Origin: Nitrospirota bacterium
GTDB taxonomy: Bacteria > Nitrospirota > Thermodesulfovibrionia > Thermodesulfovibrionales > UBA9159
Direction of reading: 5' to 3'
Assembly: GCA_021790195.1 (NCBI GenBank)
Contig: JAJYIF010000009.1
Location: 62,001 to 126,000, forward strand
Length of the DNA: 64,000 nt
Shown: positions 7,269 to 16,156 of the stretch, piece by piece
How positions within the stretch are numbered: the stretch's first letter is position 1
Layout: every line of letters starts with the position of its first letter
The notes under the pieces: model-generated
The model's database searches: none
What the model saw: the letters and a program-made list of their open reading frames with translations, nothing else
Told to the model about the DNA's origin: nothing
Made by a program: the position numbers and the translations under genes

Positions 7269-9881
7269 ATTCTCTTTTCTGTTGAGCAACCCTCTCACGA
7301 ACTCCAATTCCTCGCTTTTGGTTTTGAGCTTGCCCCTCAATTTTTCCTCAAGCAGTGTATTGAGTATCCCGGAATAGATCGGGCCCGGCGTTATCCCCAT
7401 GCTCTTAAGGTCCTTCCCTGTCGTCTGGGGTCTTATCTTTCTCAATTCGATCAGATAGTTGGATATCTCTTTCTTCTTGTCGTCGTTTTCAGCCGCGGCC
7501 ATGGCAAATAGGATGGTTTCGAGGTCGAGGTTGCTGATGGCCCTGTATATCTTTGCCGCGTCGCGGAGCGGCAGGAGCCTGACGAGCCCACGGGCGCCTG
7601 CAATGCCCTTAATGATCTTTTCTTTCAGCTTGGAGGGCATAGAGAGCCTGACGAAGGCCGTTTCCCGTTCATCGGCCCCGAGGAGACAGAGCAATGCCAT
7701 CAGATATATGGCGCCTTTATGGGGCTTCTCTTCAAGAAAAAGGAGATTGAACCACGACAGGGTATCGTGGACCGACTGAAGCACTGCCTCCAGTTTTTCA
7801 TCAAAAACAAGGCTCTGATGCATCACCTTCAGAAGTCCGTAATGGGAAAGCCTCCTTATGGCCTTAACCGGCTCGGTCTCATGAAAAGTGAGGATAAGCT
7901 CCTCATAGAGTCTCGAACCCGACAGCTTGTCAAAGAGATCCATCCTGAGGGCCGATTTGATCAAGTTCTCGGTGTGCTTGCTGAGCTTGAACCCAAAGCG
8001 CTCTGAAAAACGCACCGCCCTGAAGGCCCTCGTCGGGTCTTCGATGAAGCTGAGGTTGTGGAGAACGCGAATGGTCTTTTCCCGGAGGTCCCGCTGCCCC
8101 CCGAAGAAGTCCATGAGAAGACCATAGTCCTTCGGGTTAAGGACCACTGCGAGCGTGTTGATAGTGAAATCCCTGCGGTACAGGTCTTTCTTTATGGAAG
8201 AGGTCTCCACTTTTGGAAGGGCTGCCGGCGACTCGTAATATTCCGTACGCGCCGTGGCGACGTCGAGTTTCAGATCTCCGGCGAATATCTGTGCGGTCCC
8301 GAACCTCTCATGGGTCCTCACTTTTGCAGAAAGCCTTTTCCCGAATTCCTTTGCAAACTCAACTCCGTCTCCCTCGATCACAATGTCTATATCGAGGTTC
8401 TGCTGGTTCCTGAGGAGGTCCCTTACAGAGCCGCCGACAAGATATGCCTTAAAGCCCAGGGAGTCAGCGACCTCGCCGGCCTGCTTCAGCATGACCGAGA
8501 CGGGCTGGGGGAACCTTTCTGTGAGCCACGTCGCGAGGTTCCTGCCGATGGAAGGCCTTTCGCCAGCGGGCGTCTCCATCCTGCTCCTTCTGAGCGTCTC
8601 CTCGTATAGGATCCTGAGTATGTCGGTCCTTGTTATGGCGCCGGCGATCTTCTCTCCGTCCAGCACCGGAACGAAGCGCTGGTTCTGCTCTATCATCAGC
8701 CGCTCGATGTCCCTCACCTGCGTATCATGACCGACGGTCTGCGCATCCGTGGTTGTAAAGTCCGAGATCTTGCTCTTCCCGAAGCCGTGGAATATCGCCT
8801 TCTCCACGATTTCCCTCGAAATGATCCCTCTGTATTTACCGTTCATGACTACAGGGAGGACATTTACACCATACCTTGTCATGAAGGATTCAGCGTTTTT
8901 GACCGTATCGCCCCAGGATATGGTTATTACCGGAGCAGTCATCACGTCCCTTGCGGTCTTGCCGTGCCTTACGGATGCAGCGAGCTGTTTTCTGAGTTCC
9001 TCCTCGACCACTTCAAGGGGCGACTCCGTGACCGTTGCGGATGCTGCGCTCGGATGGCCTCCTCCCCCGAAACTCTTCATCACTTCGGCGATATCGAGTT
9101 CCGGCGCCCTGCTCCTGCCGACCATCACGATCTTGCCCTGCATGCCGAGGACGACCACGACCCCGTCGATGTCCTCCATGTCCATTATCCTGTGAGCGAA
9201 GTGCGCGGCGTCTCCCATATATTCTTCCCTCGAGGCCTTTGCGATCTTGATCCTTATGCCGTCTATCTCCAGGTCCGCTGAGGACTGAAGGAGCTCGCTC
9301 AGAAGATCGAGGTCCTCCTTGCTCAACTCTGTCCTCATAAAGTCTGAGACGATTTTGAGGCTCGCCCCCCTCTTCAGGAGATATGCGACTGCGGTCAGGT
9401 CCCTCTCGGTCGTCGAACGGTAGAGGAGGGAGCCGGTCTCCTCGTAAATTCCAAGGCACAGGATTGTCGCCTCCATAGGGGTCATAGGCAGCTTCCTTGA
9501 CTTCAGTATCTCCGTAAATATTGTGGCGGTGGCCCCTACGTCCTCTATGACTTCCATTGAACCGTGAATATCCGTCCCGGTCCTGGGATGGTGGTCGTAT
9601 ATATGGACCTCCGGGCCTTTGGTCTGCGAAAGAAGCCCTGCAAAAGGGCCGATCCTCTCGGGTGACTTTGTATCGACAACTATGAGCCGGCCTGTTCTGG
9701 AAAGGTCGATGTCTCTGATGCGGTGTATCTCAATTGGATGAAAGGCGCTTATAAAGTCTCTCACCTTTTTCTCCTGAGATCCGGGGAAGACAAGAACTGC
9801 GCCGGGGTAAAGCTTTGCCGCGGCCATCATAGAGGCGAAGGCGTCGAAGTCAGCGTTTGTATGCGAAGTGACTATGTCCAT
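7239..9881 (-). CDS. DHH/DHHA1-CBS-CBS-tRNA nucleotidyltransferase fusion
   Basis: An 880-residue enzyme that adds A or CCA to tRNA 3' ends. Order: a DHH phosphoesterase domain (1-180, DHH at 96-98), DHHA1 with the glycine-rich FGGGGHPSAA, two CBS domains (about 310-425), a polymerase-beta-like nucleotidyltransferase head (LVGGSVRDLL then LDIDIVIEGD, near 475-500), and the RNA-binding body to the C terminus. This architecture is known from Aquifex and Deltaproteobacteria, where it can be the A-adding partner of a separate CC-adding enzyme; which activity applies here cannot be read from sequence. The CBS pair suggests adenine-nucleotide sensing. The last dozen residues (NPGIRSRKSE) come from the repeat at 7183-7268 and do not look native. 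PolX lies 100 bp upstream in the same direction. Confidence 0.92.
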   Translation of the reverse strand: MDIVTSHTNADFDAFASMMAAAKLYPGAVLVFPGSQEKKVRDFISAFHPIEIHRIRDIDLSRTGRLIVVDTKSPERIGPFAGLLSQTKGPEVHIYDHHPRTGTDIHGSMEVIEDVGATATIFTEILKSRKLPMTPMEATILCLGIYEETGSLLYRSTTERDLTAVAYLLKRGASLKIVSDFMRTELSKEDLDLLSELLQSSADLEIDGIRIKIAKASREEYMGDAAHFAHRIMDMEDIDGVVVVLGMQGKIVMVGRSRAPELDIAEVMKSFGGGGHPSAASATVTESPLEVVEEELRKQLAASVRHGKTARDVMTAPVITISWGDTVKNAESFMTRYGVNVLPVVMNGKYRGIISREIVEKAIFHGFGKSKISDFTTTDAQTVGHDTQVRDIERLMIEQNQRFVPVLDGEKIAGAITRTDILRILYEETLRRSRMETPAGERPSIGRNLATWLTERFPQPVSVMLKQAGEVADSLGFKAYLVGGSVRDLLRNQQNLDIDIVIEGDGVEFAKEFGKRLSAKVRTHERFGTAQIFAGDLKLDVATARTEYYESPAALPKVETSSIKKDLYRRDFTINTLAVVLNPKDYGLLMDFFGGQRDLREKTIRVLHNLSFIEDPTRAFRAVRFSERFGFKLSKHTENLIKSALRMDLFDKLSGSRLYEELILTFHETEPVKAIRRLSHYGLLKVMHQSLVFDEKLEAVLQSVHDTLSWFNLLFLEEKPHKGAIYLMALLCLLGADERETAFVRLSMPSKLKEKIIKGIAGARGLVRLLPLRDAAKIYRAISNLDLETILFAMAAAENDDKKKEISNYLIELRKIRPQTTGKDLKSMGITPGPIYSGILNTLLEEKLRGKLKTKSEELEFVRGLLNRKENPGIRSRKSE

Positions 9882-9903
9882 GCGATCAAATTGCGAACCT
9901 TAC

Positions 9904-9977
9904 GGCCACAGAAAACACAGAAGAGAGCCTGACGTTTAAAGGAAGGAGTCTGTCCGCGTCCTCTGCGACAAACTGCC
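9904..9977. repeat. 9-bp-period hairpin repeat (unit CACAGAAAA)
   Basis: The left arm holds CCACAGAAAACACAGAAG. The right arm, read on the other strand, gives GTCGCAGAGGACGCGGACAG, a degenerate copy of the same 9-bp unit. It fills the gap between polX and the nucleotidyltransferase gene. Confidence 0.6.
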
Positions 9978-9980
9978 TTT

Positions 9981-11723
9981 TCAGGATCTCCGATGCCCGC
10001 CGGCCGATCTCGCCTTTTTCAGCCATTTTAGCAGATTTTCAGTGCCCATCGTATTTATTACGTCGCTCTTTTCGAGCCAGCCCCGACGCCCAATGGACAC
10101 TCCATACTCCATAAAGTCGAACTGGTTCAGCACGTGCGTATCGGTGCTTATAGCAATAGGTATCCCCATCTCCTTTGCCTTTTTTGCATAAACGTCGTTG
10201 ATATCAAGCCTGAGGGGGTAAGCATTTATCTCAATGGCCTTGCCCGCATCCTTTGCCTCACGGAAGACCCCTTCGAGATCTACCTCGTAAGCGTCTCTTT
10301 CCCCGATAAGCCGTCCGGTAGGGTGGGCTATAACGGAGACGAACGGATTTCTGATAGCGGAAACGAGTCTCTTGGTGATCTGCTCCCTGCTCTGCCTGAA
10401 GCCGGAGTGGACGGACGCCGCGACAAAGTCGAGCTGCTTCAGCACCTCGTCCGGCAGGTCGAGGGTATAATCGCTCCTGATATCGACCTCCGCGCCCGTC
10501 AGGAGTCTGAAGCCACGCAGCTTTTTATTGACGGCCTTTATCTCCTCTATCTCTTCAAGTATCTTCTCTTCGTTCAGTCCCCTAGCAATCCCGAGGCCTT
10601 TTGTGTGGTCCGTTACGGCGATGTATTTGTAGCCCCTGTCCCTTGCCGCCTTTATGAGCTCGTCGAGGCTGTGGCTTCCGTCGCTCCGCTTCGTATGGAC
10701 GTGAAGGTCGCCCATTATATCTTCTATCTCCAGGAGTCGCGGAAGCGTGCCTTTCAGGGCCGCCTCTATCTCGCCTCTGTCCTCTCTCAGTTCTGGCGGT
10801 ATATAGGGGAGGCCGAGAAGCCGGTAGACATCTTCTTCCTTCTCCCCCCCGAGTCTCTTGTTGTCGCTTTCCCTGAATATCCCGTATTCGTTGATCTTGA
10901 GACCCGCCTTTACTGCCATCTCCCTAAGCCGTATGTTATGTTCCTTGCTGCCTGTGAAGTAGGCGAGGGCGGCGCCGAAGGATTCCCTTTCCACCACCCT
11001 GAGGTCTACCTGGATACCTTCTGTAATAAGGACGCTCGATTTTGTCGGACCTTTCATGAGAACGTCTTTCACCATAGGCAGGTGCACGAACGCGTTCATT
11101 GCTTTTTCCGGCTCACCCGAGGTCGCGAGGATGTCTATGTCCTTGATCGTCTCTTTCCATCTCCTGAGACTTCCCGCCAATGCCAGCCCCTGAAGGGGCG
11201 CCTTCTCGCGCAGGAGGGAGAGCAGTTCGTTTGCCACAGGGAGCACCCTGCCGAGGGGGAGCCTTTCTTTGCCCCTTTTTATCATTTCTATGCCTTTGAG
11301 AATATTCTCCTCGGTCTTGTCCTTTATGCCGGGAAGTCCGGAAAGGCGATGTTCACGGGCGAGCGCTTCGAGTTCCGCAATGTCCTTTATGTGGAGTTTT
11401 GAGGAAAGGAGCTGGGCCGTTTTCGGACCGAGTCCCGGGACTGTAAGCAAGACCGCGAGACCTTCAGGGACCTCCTTCTTGAGGTCCTCGTACCCCTCTA
11501 TCTTTCCTGTGGAGATGTAGCGCTCTATCTTGCCCGCAAGGTCCTGTCCTATCCCCGGGATTTCGATAAGCTCCTTTTCCGACAAATGGGCAACGTCTTT
11601 GGGAAGACCGTCTATGTTCTGGGCCGCTCGCCTGTAGGCCCTTATCCGGAAGGGATTGTCGCCCTTGATTTCGAGCAGGTCCGCTATTTCATTGAAGATC
11701 CTGGCTATCTCTTGATTGACCAT
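9981..11723 (-). CDS. polX: DNA polymerase/3'-5' exonuclease PolX
   Basis: Family X DNA polymerase for gap-filling in base excision repair, joined to a PHP-type metal-dependent exonuclease. 580 residues, the usual length (about 570). The N-terminal helix-hairpin-helix segments include LIEIPGIGQDLAGKI and LTVPGLGPKTAQLL. The nucleotidyltransferase motif is AGSLRRWKETIKDIDIL (near 184-200), with the third carboxylate in QVDLRVV. The PHP domain starts near 340 with GDLHVHTKRSDGS and ends with the metal-binding STDTH. The gene has no obvious promoter of its own within the leftward block and probably shares a transcript with the DUF72 gene 73 bp upstream. Confidence 0.95.
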   Translation of the reverse strand: MVNQEIARIFNEIADLLEIKGDNPFRIRAYRRAAQNIDGLPKDVAHLSEKELIEIPGIGQDLAGKIERYISTGKIEGYEDLKKEVPEGLAVLLTVPGLGPKTAQLLSSKLHIKDIAELEALAREHRLSGLPGIKDKTEENILKGIEMIKRGKERLPLGRVLPVANELLSLLREKAPLQGLALAGSLRRWKETIKDIDILATSGEPEKAMNAFVHLPMVKDVLMKGPTKSSVLITEGIQVDLRVVERESFGAALAYFTGSKEHNIRLREMAVKAGLKINEYGIFRESDNKRLGGEKEEDVYRLLGLPYIPPELREDRGEIEAALKGTLPRLLEIEDIMGDLHVHTKRSDGSHSLDELIKAARDRGYKYIAVTDHTKGLGIARGLNEEKILEEIEEIKAVNKKLRGFRLLTGAEVDIRSDYTLDLPDEVLKQLDFVAASVHSGFRQSREQITKRLVSAIRNPFVSVIAHPTGRLIGERDAYEVDLEGVFREAKDAGKAIEINAYPLRLDINDVYAKKAKEMGIPIAISTDTHVLNQFDFMEYGVSIGRRGWLEKSDVINTMGTENLLKWLKKARSAGGHRRS

Positions 11724-11740
11724 TGATGAAATAAGCTTGA

Positions 11741-11795
11741 AGCGGATAGCGCATACAACTCATTCCATACGCCACCCCCTATACGCTATACAGCT
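11741..11795. repeat. 7-bp-period hairpin repeat (unit CGCTATA)
   Basis: AGCGGATAGCGCATAC on the left faces CTATACGCTATACAGC on the right, which is its degenerate reverse complement. It fills the gap between the DUF72 gene and polX. Confidence 0.6.
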
Positions 11796-11796
11796 C

Positions 11797-12525
11797 TTAT
11801 TTCTTCAGCATCGAAATCAGTTCCAGGGCATTCTGAGGAGCGTATCCAAAGGCGTCGTTATTGAAGTAAAGATAGACCTGTTTCCGCTGCTTCAGGTATT
11901 TCCGTATCCTTGCAGCGTCTGCCTTAAGCTCATCTGTGCTGTAACACGTTCCGTAGCTGCCCTCTCTGCCGTGTCTTCTTATATACACGAAATCCGATGT
12001 GACCGGAAGGTCATCCAGAAAAGCGGGCCAGTCCGCCATGCAGAGGCAGACATTTTCTCTTTCCAGAAGCGAGACCACCTTTTTCGATATCCACGTCCCT
12101 TCCCTGAACTCAAAGGCGTTTCTTGCGGAATAAGGCCGCAAGAGATCGAGGAAATCCGCAAGGCGCGAGGGGTCGGCCTTCAGACCGGGCGGCAACTGCC
12201 AAAGTATGACTCCTAATTTTTCTTTCAATGCGAGTGCCCTCGAAAAAAAGACATCTACCGGTTCGGCGGACGCCTTCAGCTTCTTGATATGGGTGATGAA
12301 CCTGCTCCCTTTGAGAGAGATAACAAAACCGGGCGGGGTTTCCTTGTGCCACTTCGTAAAGGTCTCTTTATCCGGAAGCCTGTAGAACGTCACATTGAGT
12401 TCCACCGTGGAGAACTTCGTGCAATAATACTCGAACCAACGCTTCTTGGGGAATGTGTCGGGATAGAACACCCCTTTCCAGTAATCGTAGAGGAACCCGC
12501 TGCACCCTATATTCGGCGGCCGCAT
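11797..12525 (-). CDS. DUF72 family (YecE-like) TIM-barrel protein
   Basis: A 242-residue DUF72 protein. Typical features are the start NIGCSGFLYDYWKGVFYPD, the segment FSTVELNVTFYRLP, and YFNNDAFGYAPQNAL near the C terminus. The family has a TIM-barrel fold with a conserved polar pocket; its biochemical role is unsettled and Fe-S or nucleic-acid links have been proposed but not settled. The start MRPPNIGCSG follows the family closely. Its stop codon touches the repeat at 11741-11795. Confidence 0.9.
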   Translation of the reverse strand: MRPPNIGCSGFLYDYWKGVFYPDTFPKKRWFEYYCTKFSTVELNVTFYRLPDKETFTKWHKETPPGFVISLKGSRFITHIKKLKASAEPVDVFFSRALALKEKLGVILWQLPPGLKADPSRLADFLDLLRPYSARNAFEFREGTWISKKVVSLLERENVCLCMADWPAFLDDLPVTSDFVYIRRHGREGSYGTCYSTDELKADAARIRKYLKQRKQVYLYFNNDAFGYAPQNALELISMLKK

Positions 12526-12677
12526 ATATCGCTATTGTAGCACATATCCGGAAGAGTGACGACATGGAACAGACAACAACTGAAGCGGCTGCCCGTAAAA
12601 GCCAATCCCCCCTCTTCCTCCCTATCGGGGATGGGAGAGGCAGGTTTCGGCAATAGGGTGCGCAGTGTCGGGAAAAG

Positions 12678-13892
12678 TCATACGTGTCTCTCTATGACCC
12701 CTTCCGCCTTCTGAATCTTATACTGAAACCTCTGAGGATTTCTGCCGAAGCAGATGCCGAGGCTCTCAAAGAGGGCGATGCCGTCGACGTCCACCTCTCT
12801 TCTCTTTATCGCCTCGGAGGTCGGAACGTATGATATCCTGCTGCCGCTCACATCCACCACTGTGTTCCCCGTCTTGCCCTCGAGGAGCAGGAGCACCGCG
12901 CCTGCTCCCGTGCGGTATCCGAAGTTGACGTCATAGGCGGATGTGTGTCCCGAACGCACCAGATGGCTCGGGGCAACTTCTCTCACCTCAGGTATCTCGT
13001 AGACGCCTGGGGCGAACATGCCGGCGCGCTTCATGAAGTCCTTTACCCCGGGATCGGACTTCAGTCTCTTTTCGAGCTGCTGTCTCACGTATTTTCCGGC
13101 GCCCGCGAGCTTCTTATGTCCGAAGGCATCGACTCCGGCTGATTCGTCGTAAAGCATCTCGCCGTTTGCGGTCTTTATCCCTTCCGCAACAACAAGGGTA
13201 TACGTCCCCGCCTTAACGTCGCTCCTTTCCACTCTGGCGAAATATGTGGCTTTAATATGATTATAGACAACATCGAAGTCGACCGGGATTTCTGGTATAA
13301 GTATGCAGTCCGCCTCGGCGCCGATGCCGCCCCTGAACGCAGTGTGGCCCACATACCTGCCGAAGACCTCGATGACCATTATGCGGTTGTGGCTCATGCC
13401 GGTGGTCTTCAGGTCCCTCACCATTTCGGCGATCCTGTTTATTGCGGAGTCTCCTCCTACACTATAGGGCTGAAGATCGAGGTCCATGGTCTTCGGTACA
13501 TGGATGCATGGGATTCCCTGTCCTCCAAGGTCCACGACAACGCTCCCCGTGTCGTCTCCTCCGCTTATGATCAGGGCGTCTATCCCGAACTTCTTTAGAC
13601 CTGCCCTGATGCGACCATATCTGTCAGGGTCCGAAATCTTGCTTATCTTCACGCGTGAGTGTCCAGCCTCCGAGCCCGCAAGAGACGCCTCGATACGGCT
13701 CACCCTCTCCGCGTTGAGGATCACAACGTCGCTCATATCCACAAGGTTATAAAGTCCCGCATAGCCGTTGGGGATAACCACCGACTCTATCCCATGGGCA
13801 TATGCTTCTCTTGCGACCCCTTTGATTACTGCGTTGAGTCCCCCGGCGTCGCCCCCGCTTGTAATGATCCCGATTCTCTTAATGTCAGGCAT
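12678..13892 (-). CDS. 6-phosphofructokinase, probably pyrophosphate-dependent type
   Basis: Phosphorylates fructose 6-phosphate in glycolysis. I take the ATG at 13892 (MPDIKRIGII), which has an excellent AAGGAGGGA 6 nt upstream; an ATG nine codons earlier would bury that site. 404 residues. Motifs: TSGGDAGGLN (11-20), SGGDDTG (110-116) and VPKTMDLD (132-139). In this family the second Asp of GGDD and the Lys of PKT mark the PPi-using branch (ATP enzymes have GGDGS and PGTIDND), so PPi dependence, hence reversibility, is predicted; some family members break the rule. It lies 19 bp downstream of hicA and in the same direction, and an aldolase gene lies on the other side of the toxin-antitoxin module. 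Confidence 0.88.
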   Translation of the reverse strand: MPDIKRIGIITSGGDAGGLNAVIKGVAREAYAHGIESVVIPNGYAGLYNLVDMSDVVILNAERVSRIEASLAGSEAGHSRVKISKISDPDRYGRIRAGLKKFGIDALIISGGDDTGSVVVDLGGQGIPCIHVPKTMDLDLQPYSVGGDSAINRIAEMVRDLKTTGMSHNRIMVIEVFGRYVGHTAFRGGIGAEADCILIPEIPVDFDVVYNHIKATYFARVERSDVKAGTYTLVVAEGIKTANGEMLYDESAGVDAFGHKKLAGAGKYVRQQLEKRLKSDPGVKDFMKRAGMFAPGVYEIPEVREVAPSHLVRSGHTSAYDVNFGYRTGAGAVLLLLEGKTGNTVVDVSGSRISYVPTSEAIKRREVDVDGIALFESLGICFGRNPQRFQYKIQKAEGVIERHV

Positions 13893-13911
13893 AAGAATCC
13901 CTCCTTCTGTA

Positions 13912-14127
13912 TTATTCATTCAGGACTTCAACAACCTTCAATACCTGTTTTATTATTTTGGGATGTAATATCTTGCCCATATGAAAAGGGATAACAATTC
14001 TTTTGCTGCCTTTCAAATATATCCGATGACTGCCTTTTGTTCTGAGCAGTTCGAAGCCGGCATTCAGCAGCATCGATTCCGCCTCTTGAGGAGTCAGCCG
14101 TGGGAGTTTAGGCAACCTTAACCTCAA
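13912..14127 (-). CDS. hicA: HicA-type mRNA interferase toxin
   Basis: A 71-residue HicA toxin, a dsRBD-like RNase that cleaves mRNA when free. It has the family layout LTPQEAESMLLNAGFELLRT followed by KGSHRIY with the catalytic His34, then IVIPFHMGKILHPKIIKQVL. It overlaps the 3' end of hicB by 20 bp, so translation is probably coupled. The order here is antitoxin first, toxin second, the reverse of the classical hicA-hicB order. The intact motif suggests an active toxin. Confidence 0.9.
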   Translation of the reverse strand: MRLRLPKLPRLTPQEAESMLLNAGFELLRTKGSHRIYLKGSKRIVIPFHMGKILHPKIIKQVLKVVEVLNE

Positions 14128-14332
14128 GGGTCGTGGTCAATATCTCTTTGCTGACTGACTCCTTAATCTCTTCTTCAGACAATGTTTCTAGATAAAGCTC
14201 AATCGCCTCTTTTATATTTTCTATAACCTCTTCAAGCGAATCGCCTTGAGATTGACAGCCTTCAAGCTCAGGACAATAGGCGTAATATCCATGTTCGTCT
14301 TTCTCGACGACAATACTGACTTTATAAGACAT
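14108..14332 (-). CDS. hicB: HicB-type antitoxin
   Basis: A 74-residue antitoxin with the partial RNase H-like fold of HicB (MSYKVSIVVEKDEHGYYAYC, then PELEGCQSQGDSLEEVIENI). I choose the ATG at 14332 because AGGAGGGAAAGAT sits directly upstream; the frame stays open 57 codons further, but that part does not resemble HicB. No DNA-binding C-terminal domain is evident, so autoregulation would need another route. It is the first gene of the module. Confidence 0.88.
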   Translation of the reverse strand: MSYKVSIVVEKDEHGYYAYCPELEGCQSQGDSLEEVIENIKEAIELYLETLSEEEIKESVSKEILTTTLEVKVA

Positions 14333-14763
14333 ATCTTTCCCTCCTTTGTCTCTAAATAAATCTCCAACTTCGGTTCCGCCCATCGTAAAAATCCAGGAAG
14401 TAATACCCGTAGTTTTGTCGGAACGACTGAAAACTTCTGTTTCTCGCACAGGCAAACAAACTGTTGGAACAGGTGGTGAAGCACCCTCTGTGTAGTCCCG
14501 CATTAATTTTATTTACTTCTTTTCTTAAGTCTTTGAAGAAGTTGTCCTTCATTGTCTTTCCTGAATCAAATAGACCCTAAATTTCTCTATACAAAGAACT
14601 ATGAAAAATCTTTTTTCCAAATTCCCGAGATAATAATCTTAGAATTAGAATACGTTGTCCCCAAAAAGACCTTGGATTCCCGCCTTCCTGCGGGCACGAA
14701 GGCGAGAATGACGATACGAGAGCCCAAACACCATCGATAACCAAAATGCTTCTCTTCCTTTTC
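14333..14763. other. AT-rich gap upstream of hicB, no confident gene
   Basis: 431 bp, visibly richer in A+T than its surroundings. Several frames stay open on the minus strand (for example 14352-14552 and 14221-14484), but none has a convincing start site or family match and they overlap one another. It probably holds the hicBA promoter and remnants of imported DNA, plus the palindromic repeat at 14671-14716. Confidence 0.5.
14671..14716. repeat. Palindromic repeat of the ATTCCCGCCTTC...GAATGACG kind
   Basis: GGATTCCCGCCTTC (14674-14687) is followed by CCTGCGGGCACGAAGGCGAGAATGACG. CGCCTTC pairs with GAAGGCG and CCCGC with GCGGG. It resembles the widespread intergenic repeat that reads GGATTCCCGCTTTCGCGGGA then ATGACG in many environmental bacteria, here in decayed form. 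Confidence 0.6.
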
Positions 14764-16125
14764 CTAATCGAGAAATTTGGCGTTGATTTTCTTCTCGACT
14801 ACCACCGGCTTTACGGTTTCCTTCACAATATCAACAGTATTCACAACCTTTAACTTCTCGAAGAGCAGTCCGAATTTGTCTTCCAGCTCCTTCATTATAG
14901 GCTCCTTTATGTGCTTGGGAAGGTTCCACCACCGGTTCTTCAGAGGTCCGAGGCCTTTCTTCCTCGTGCTGTAAATGAACTGCTCTTCCGTCTGGCCCTC
15001 TTTCCATTCCTTCGAGTATTCCTCTTTTATGAACGCATAGACCTCATCCCTGAATTCGACAGGGAGGTGCTTGCTGTCGTAGACAATGTTCTGGAAGCCC
15101 GTAGCAAGGTGCACCTCGGAAGTCCCTGTTTCCGGAAACATATGGAAGGCGTCCTCCGGAAGCGTGGAAGCCCCGTGCTGCACTGCGCCGGAAAGCCCGT
15201 ACTCCTTCCTTGCGATTTCCGAGAGCACTTTCAATGTATCAAAGTCGATTTTCACCTTCGCAAGAGTGCCGTCGGGCAGGACGACACCGCCGTGACTTGT
15301 CCCGGTCTGGACGCTTAGCTTGCTCAGACCCTTGCCGGGCCCCTTGAAGGCCTCCTTGAATCCGTCGAGGTAAGCCCTCAATTCCTCCGGCGAACTGTTC
15401 TTGCCGCCTATCTCCCCGATTTCTCCCCCAACCGAGACGTCTATGCCTGCCGGCTGTATCTCCCTGATCACATGCGCAAGTTCGGCAGTCCCCGCGAAGT
15501 TCGGTCCCTGCTGTTCCTTTACCGTAGGTTTTGCGAGATCAACGAGGGTGGATGAATCAATGTCGATGTTGTAGAACTCCGCCTCAATTGCTTCTTTGAC
15601 AAGACCTTTTATATATCCGGTTTCCGCTGCTGGGTCGGAGAGGTAATTCTTTCTCACGAGTTGAAAGTGGTCGCCCTGGATGAAAACGGGGCCCCTGAAC
15701 CCCTCCCTGACCGCGGCCGCCAGCACCACTGCCGCGTACTCAAGGGGACGCTGCTTTGTATAGCCGATCTCCGAGCGCGCGATCTCGAAAATAAAGGCGC
15801 CTGCCTTCTTTTCGATCGCCTTTCTGAACACTGCCCTCGAAGTGTCATAGGTCAATCCTCTAATGTTCATCGCGGGCACGGTAAAGCCCCGGTAACTGCG
15901 GCCTAATTCCGCATATAGTCCCTGAATCGATGCCGGGACTGCGCCGCTTGCCTTCGCCAGTTCCTTAATGATAATGAGAAGGTCTTTCTTTGTCTCTTCG
16001 GTGTCGGCAAACACTGCCTTGAACACAAGCTCATCCATCAGTCCTTTTAAAGCTTCGCTGTCATTAACCTGAAATCTTCCATCGGCTACCGAGACGATCC
16101 CTTTTAACTTTTTGAAACTCATCAT
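14764..16125 (-). CDS. Class II fructose-bisphosphate aldolase-like protein
   Basis: Zinc-dependent aldolase family; expected reaction is cleavage or formation of fructose 1,6-bisphosphate. At 453 residues it is clearly longer than typical class II enzymes (310-360), with extra N- and C-terminal regions. Zn/active-site segments are present: GDHFQL (Asp-His), the Glu-containing GGEIGEIGG, TSHGG and the later Zn histidine in VQHGAST. The Asn-rich substrate loop of classical FbaA is not obvious, so another aldol substrate is possible. The start has a strong GGAGGAGGG; two adjacent ATGs make the exact first codon uncertain by one. It sits upstream of hicBA and the phosphofructokinase in the same direction, which fits central carbon metabolism. 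Confidence 0.8.
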   Translation of the reverse strand: MMSFKKLKGIVSVADGRFQVNDSEALKGLMDELVFKAVFADTEETKKDLLIIIKELAKASGAVPASIQGLYAELGRSYRGFTVPAMNIRGLTYDTSRAVFRKAIEKKAGAFIFEIARSEIGYTKQRPLEYAAVVLAAAVREGFRGPVFIQGDHFQLVRKNYLSDPAAETGYIKGLVKEAIEAEFYNIDIDSSTLVDLAKPTVKEQQGPNFAGTAELAHVIREIQPAGIDVSVGGEIGEIGGKNSSPEELRAYLDGFKEAFKGPGKGLSKLSVQTGTSHGGVVLPDGTLAKVKIDFDTLKVLSEIARKEYGLSGAVQHGASTLPEDAFHMFPETGTSEVHLATGFQNIVYDSKHLPVEFRDEVYAFIKEEYSKEWKEGQTEEQFIYSTRKKGLGPLKNRWWNLPKHIKEPIMKELEDKFGLLFEKLKVVNTVDIVKETVKPVVVEKKINAKFLD

Positions 16126-16156
16126 GTCTTTTTCCCTCCTCCTTTTTCCGGGTATA

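Noticed and set aside
10134-11402. 422-codon plus-strand frame
   Set aside because: Antisense to polX, which has all catalytic motifs; the antisense translation has no recognisable domain.
14221-14552. Small minus-strand frames upstream of hicB (87 and 66 codons) as genes
   Set aside because: They overlap each other in different frames, lack ribosome-binding sites and match nothing I know.
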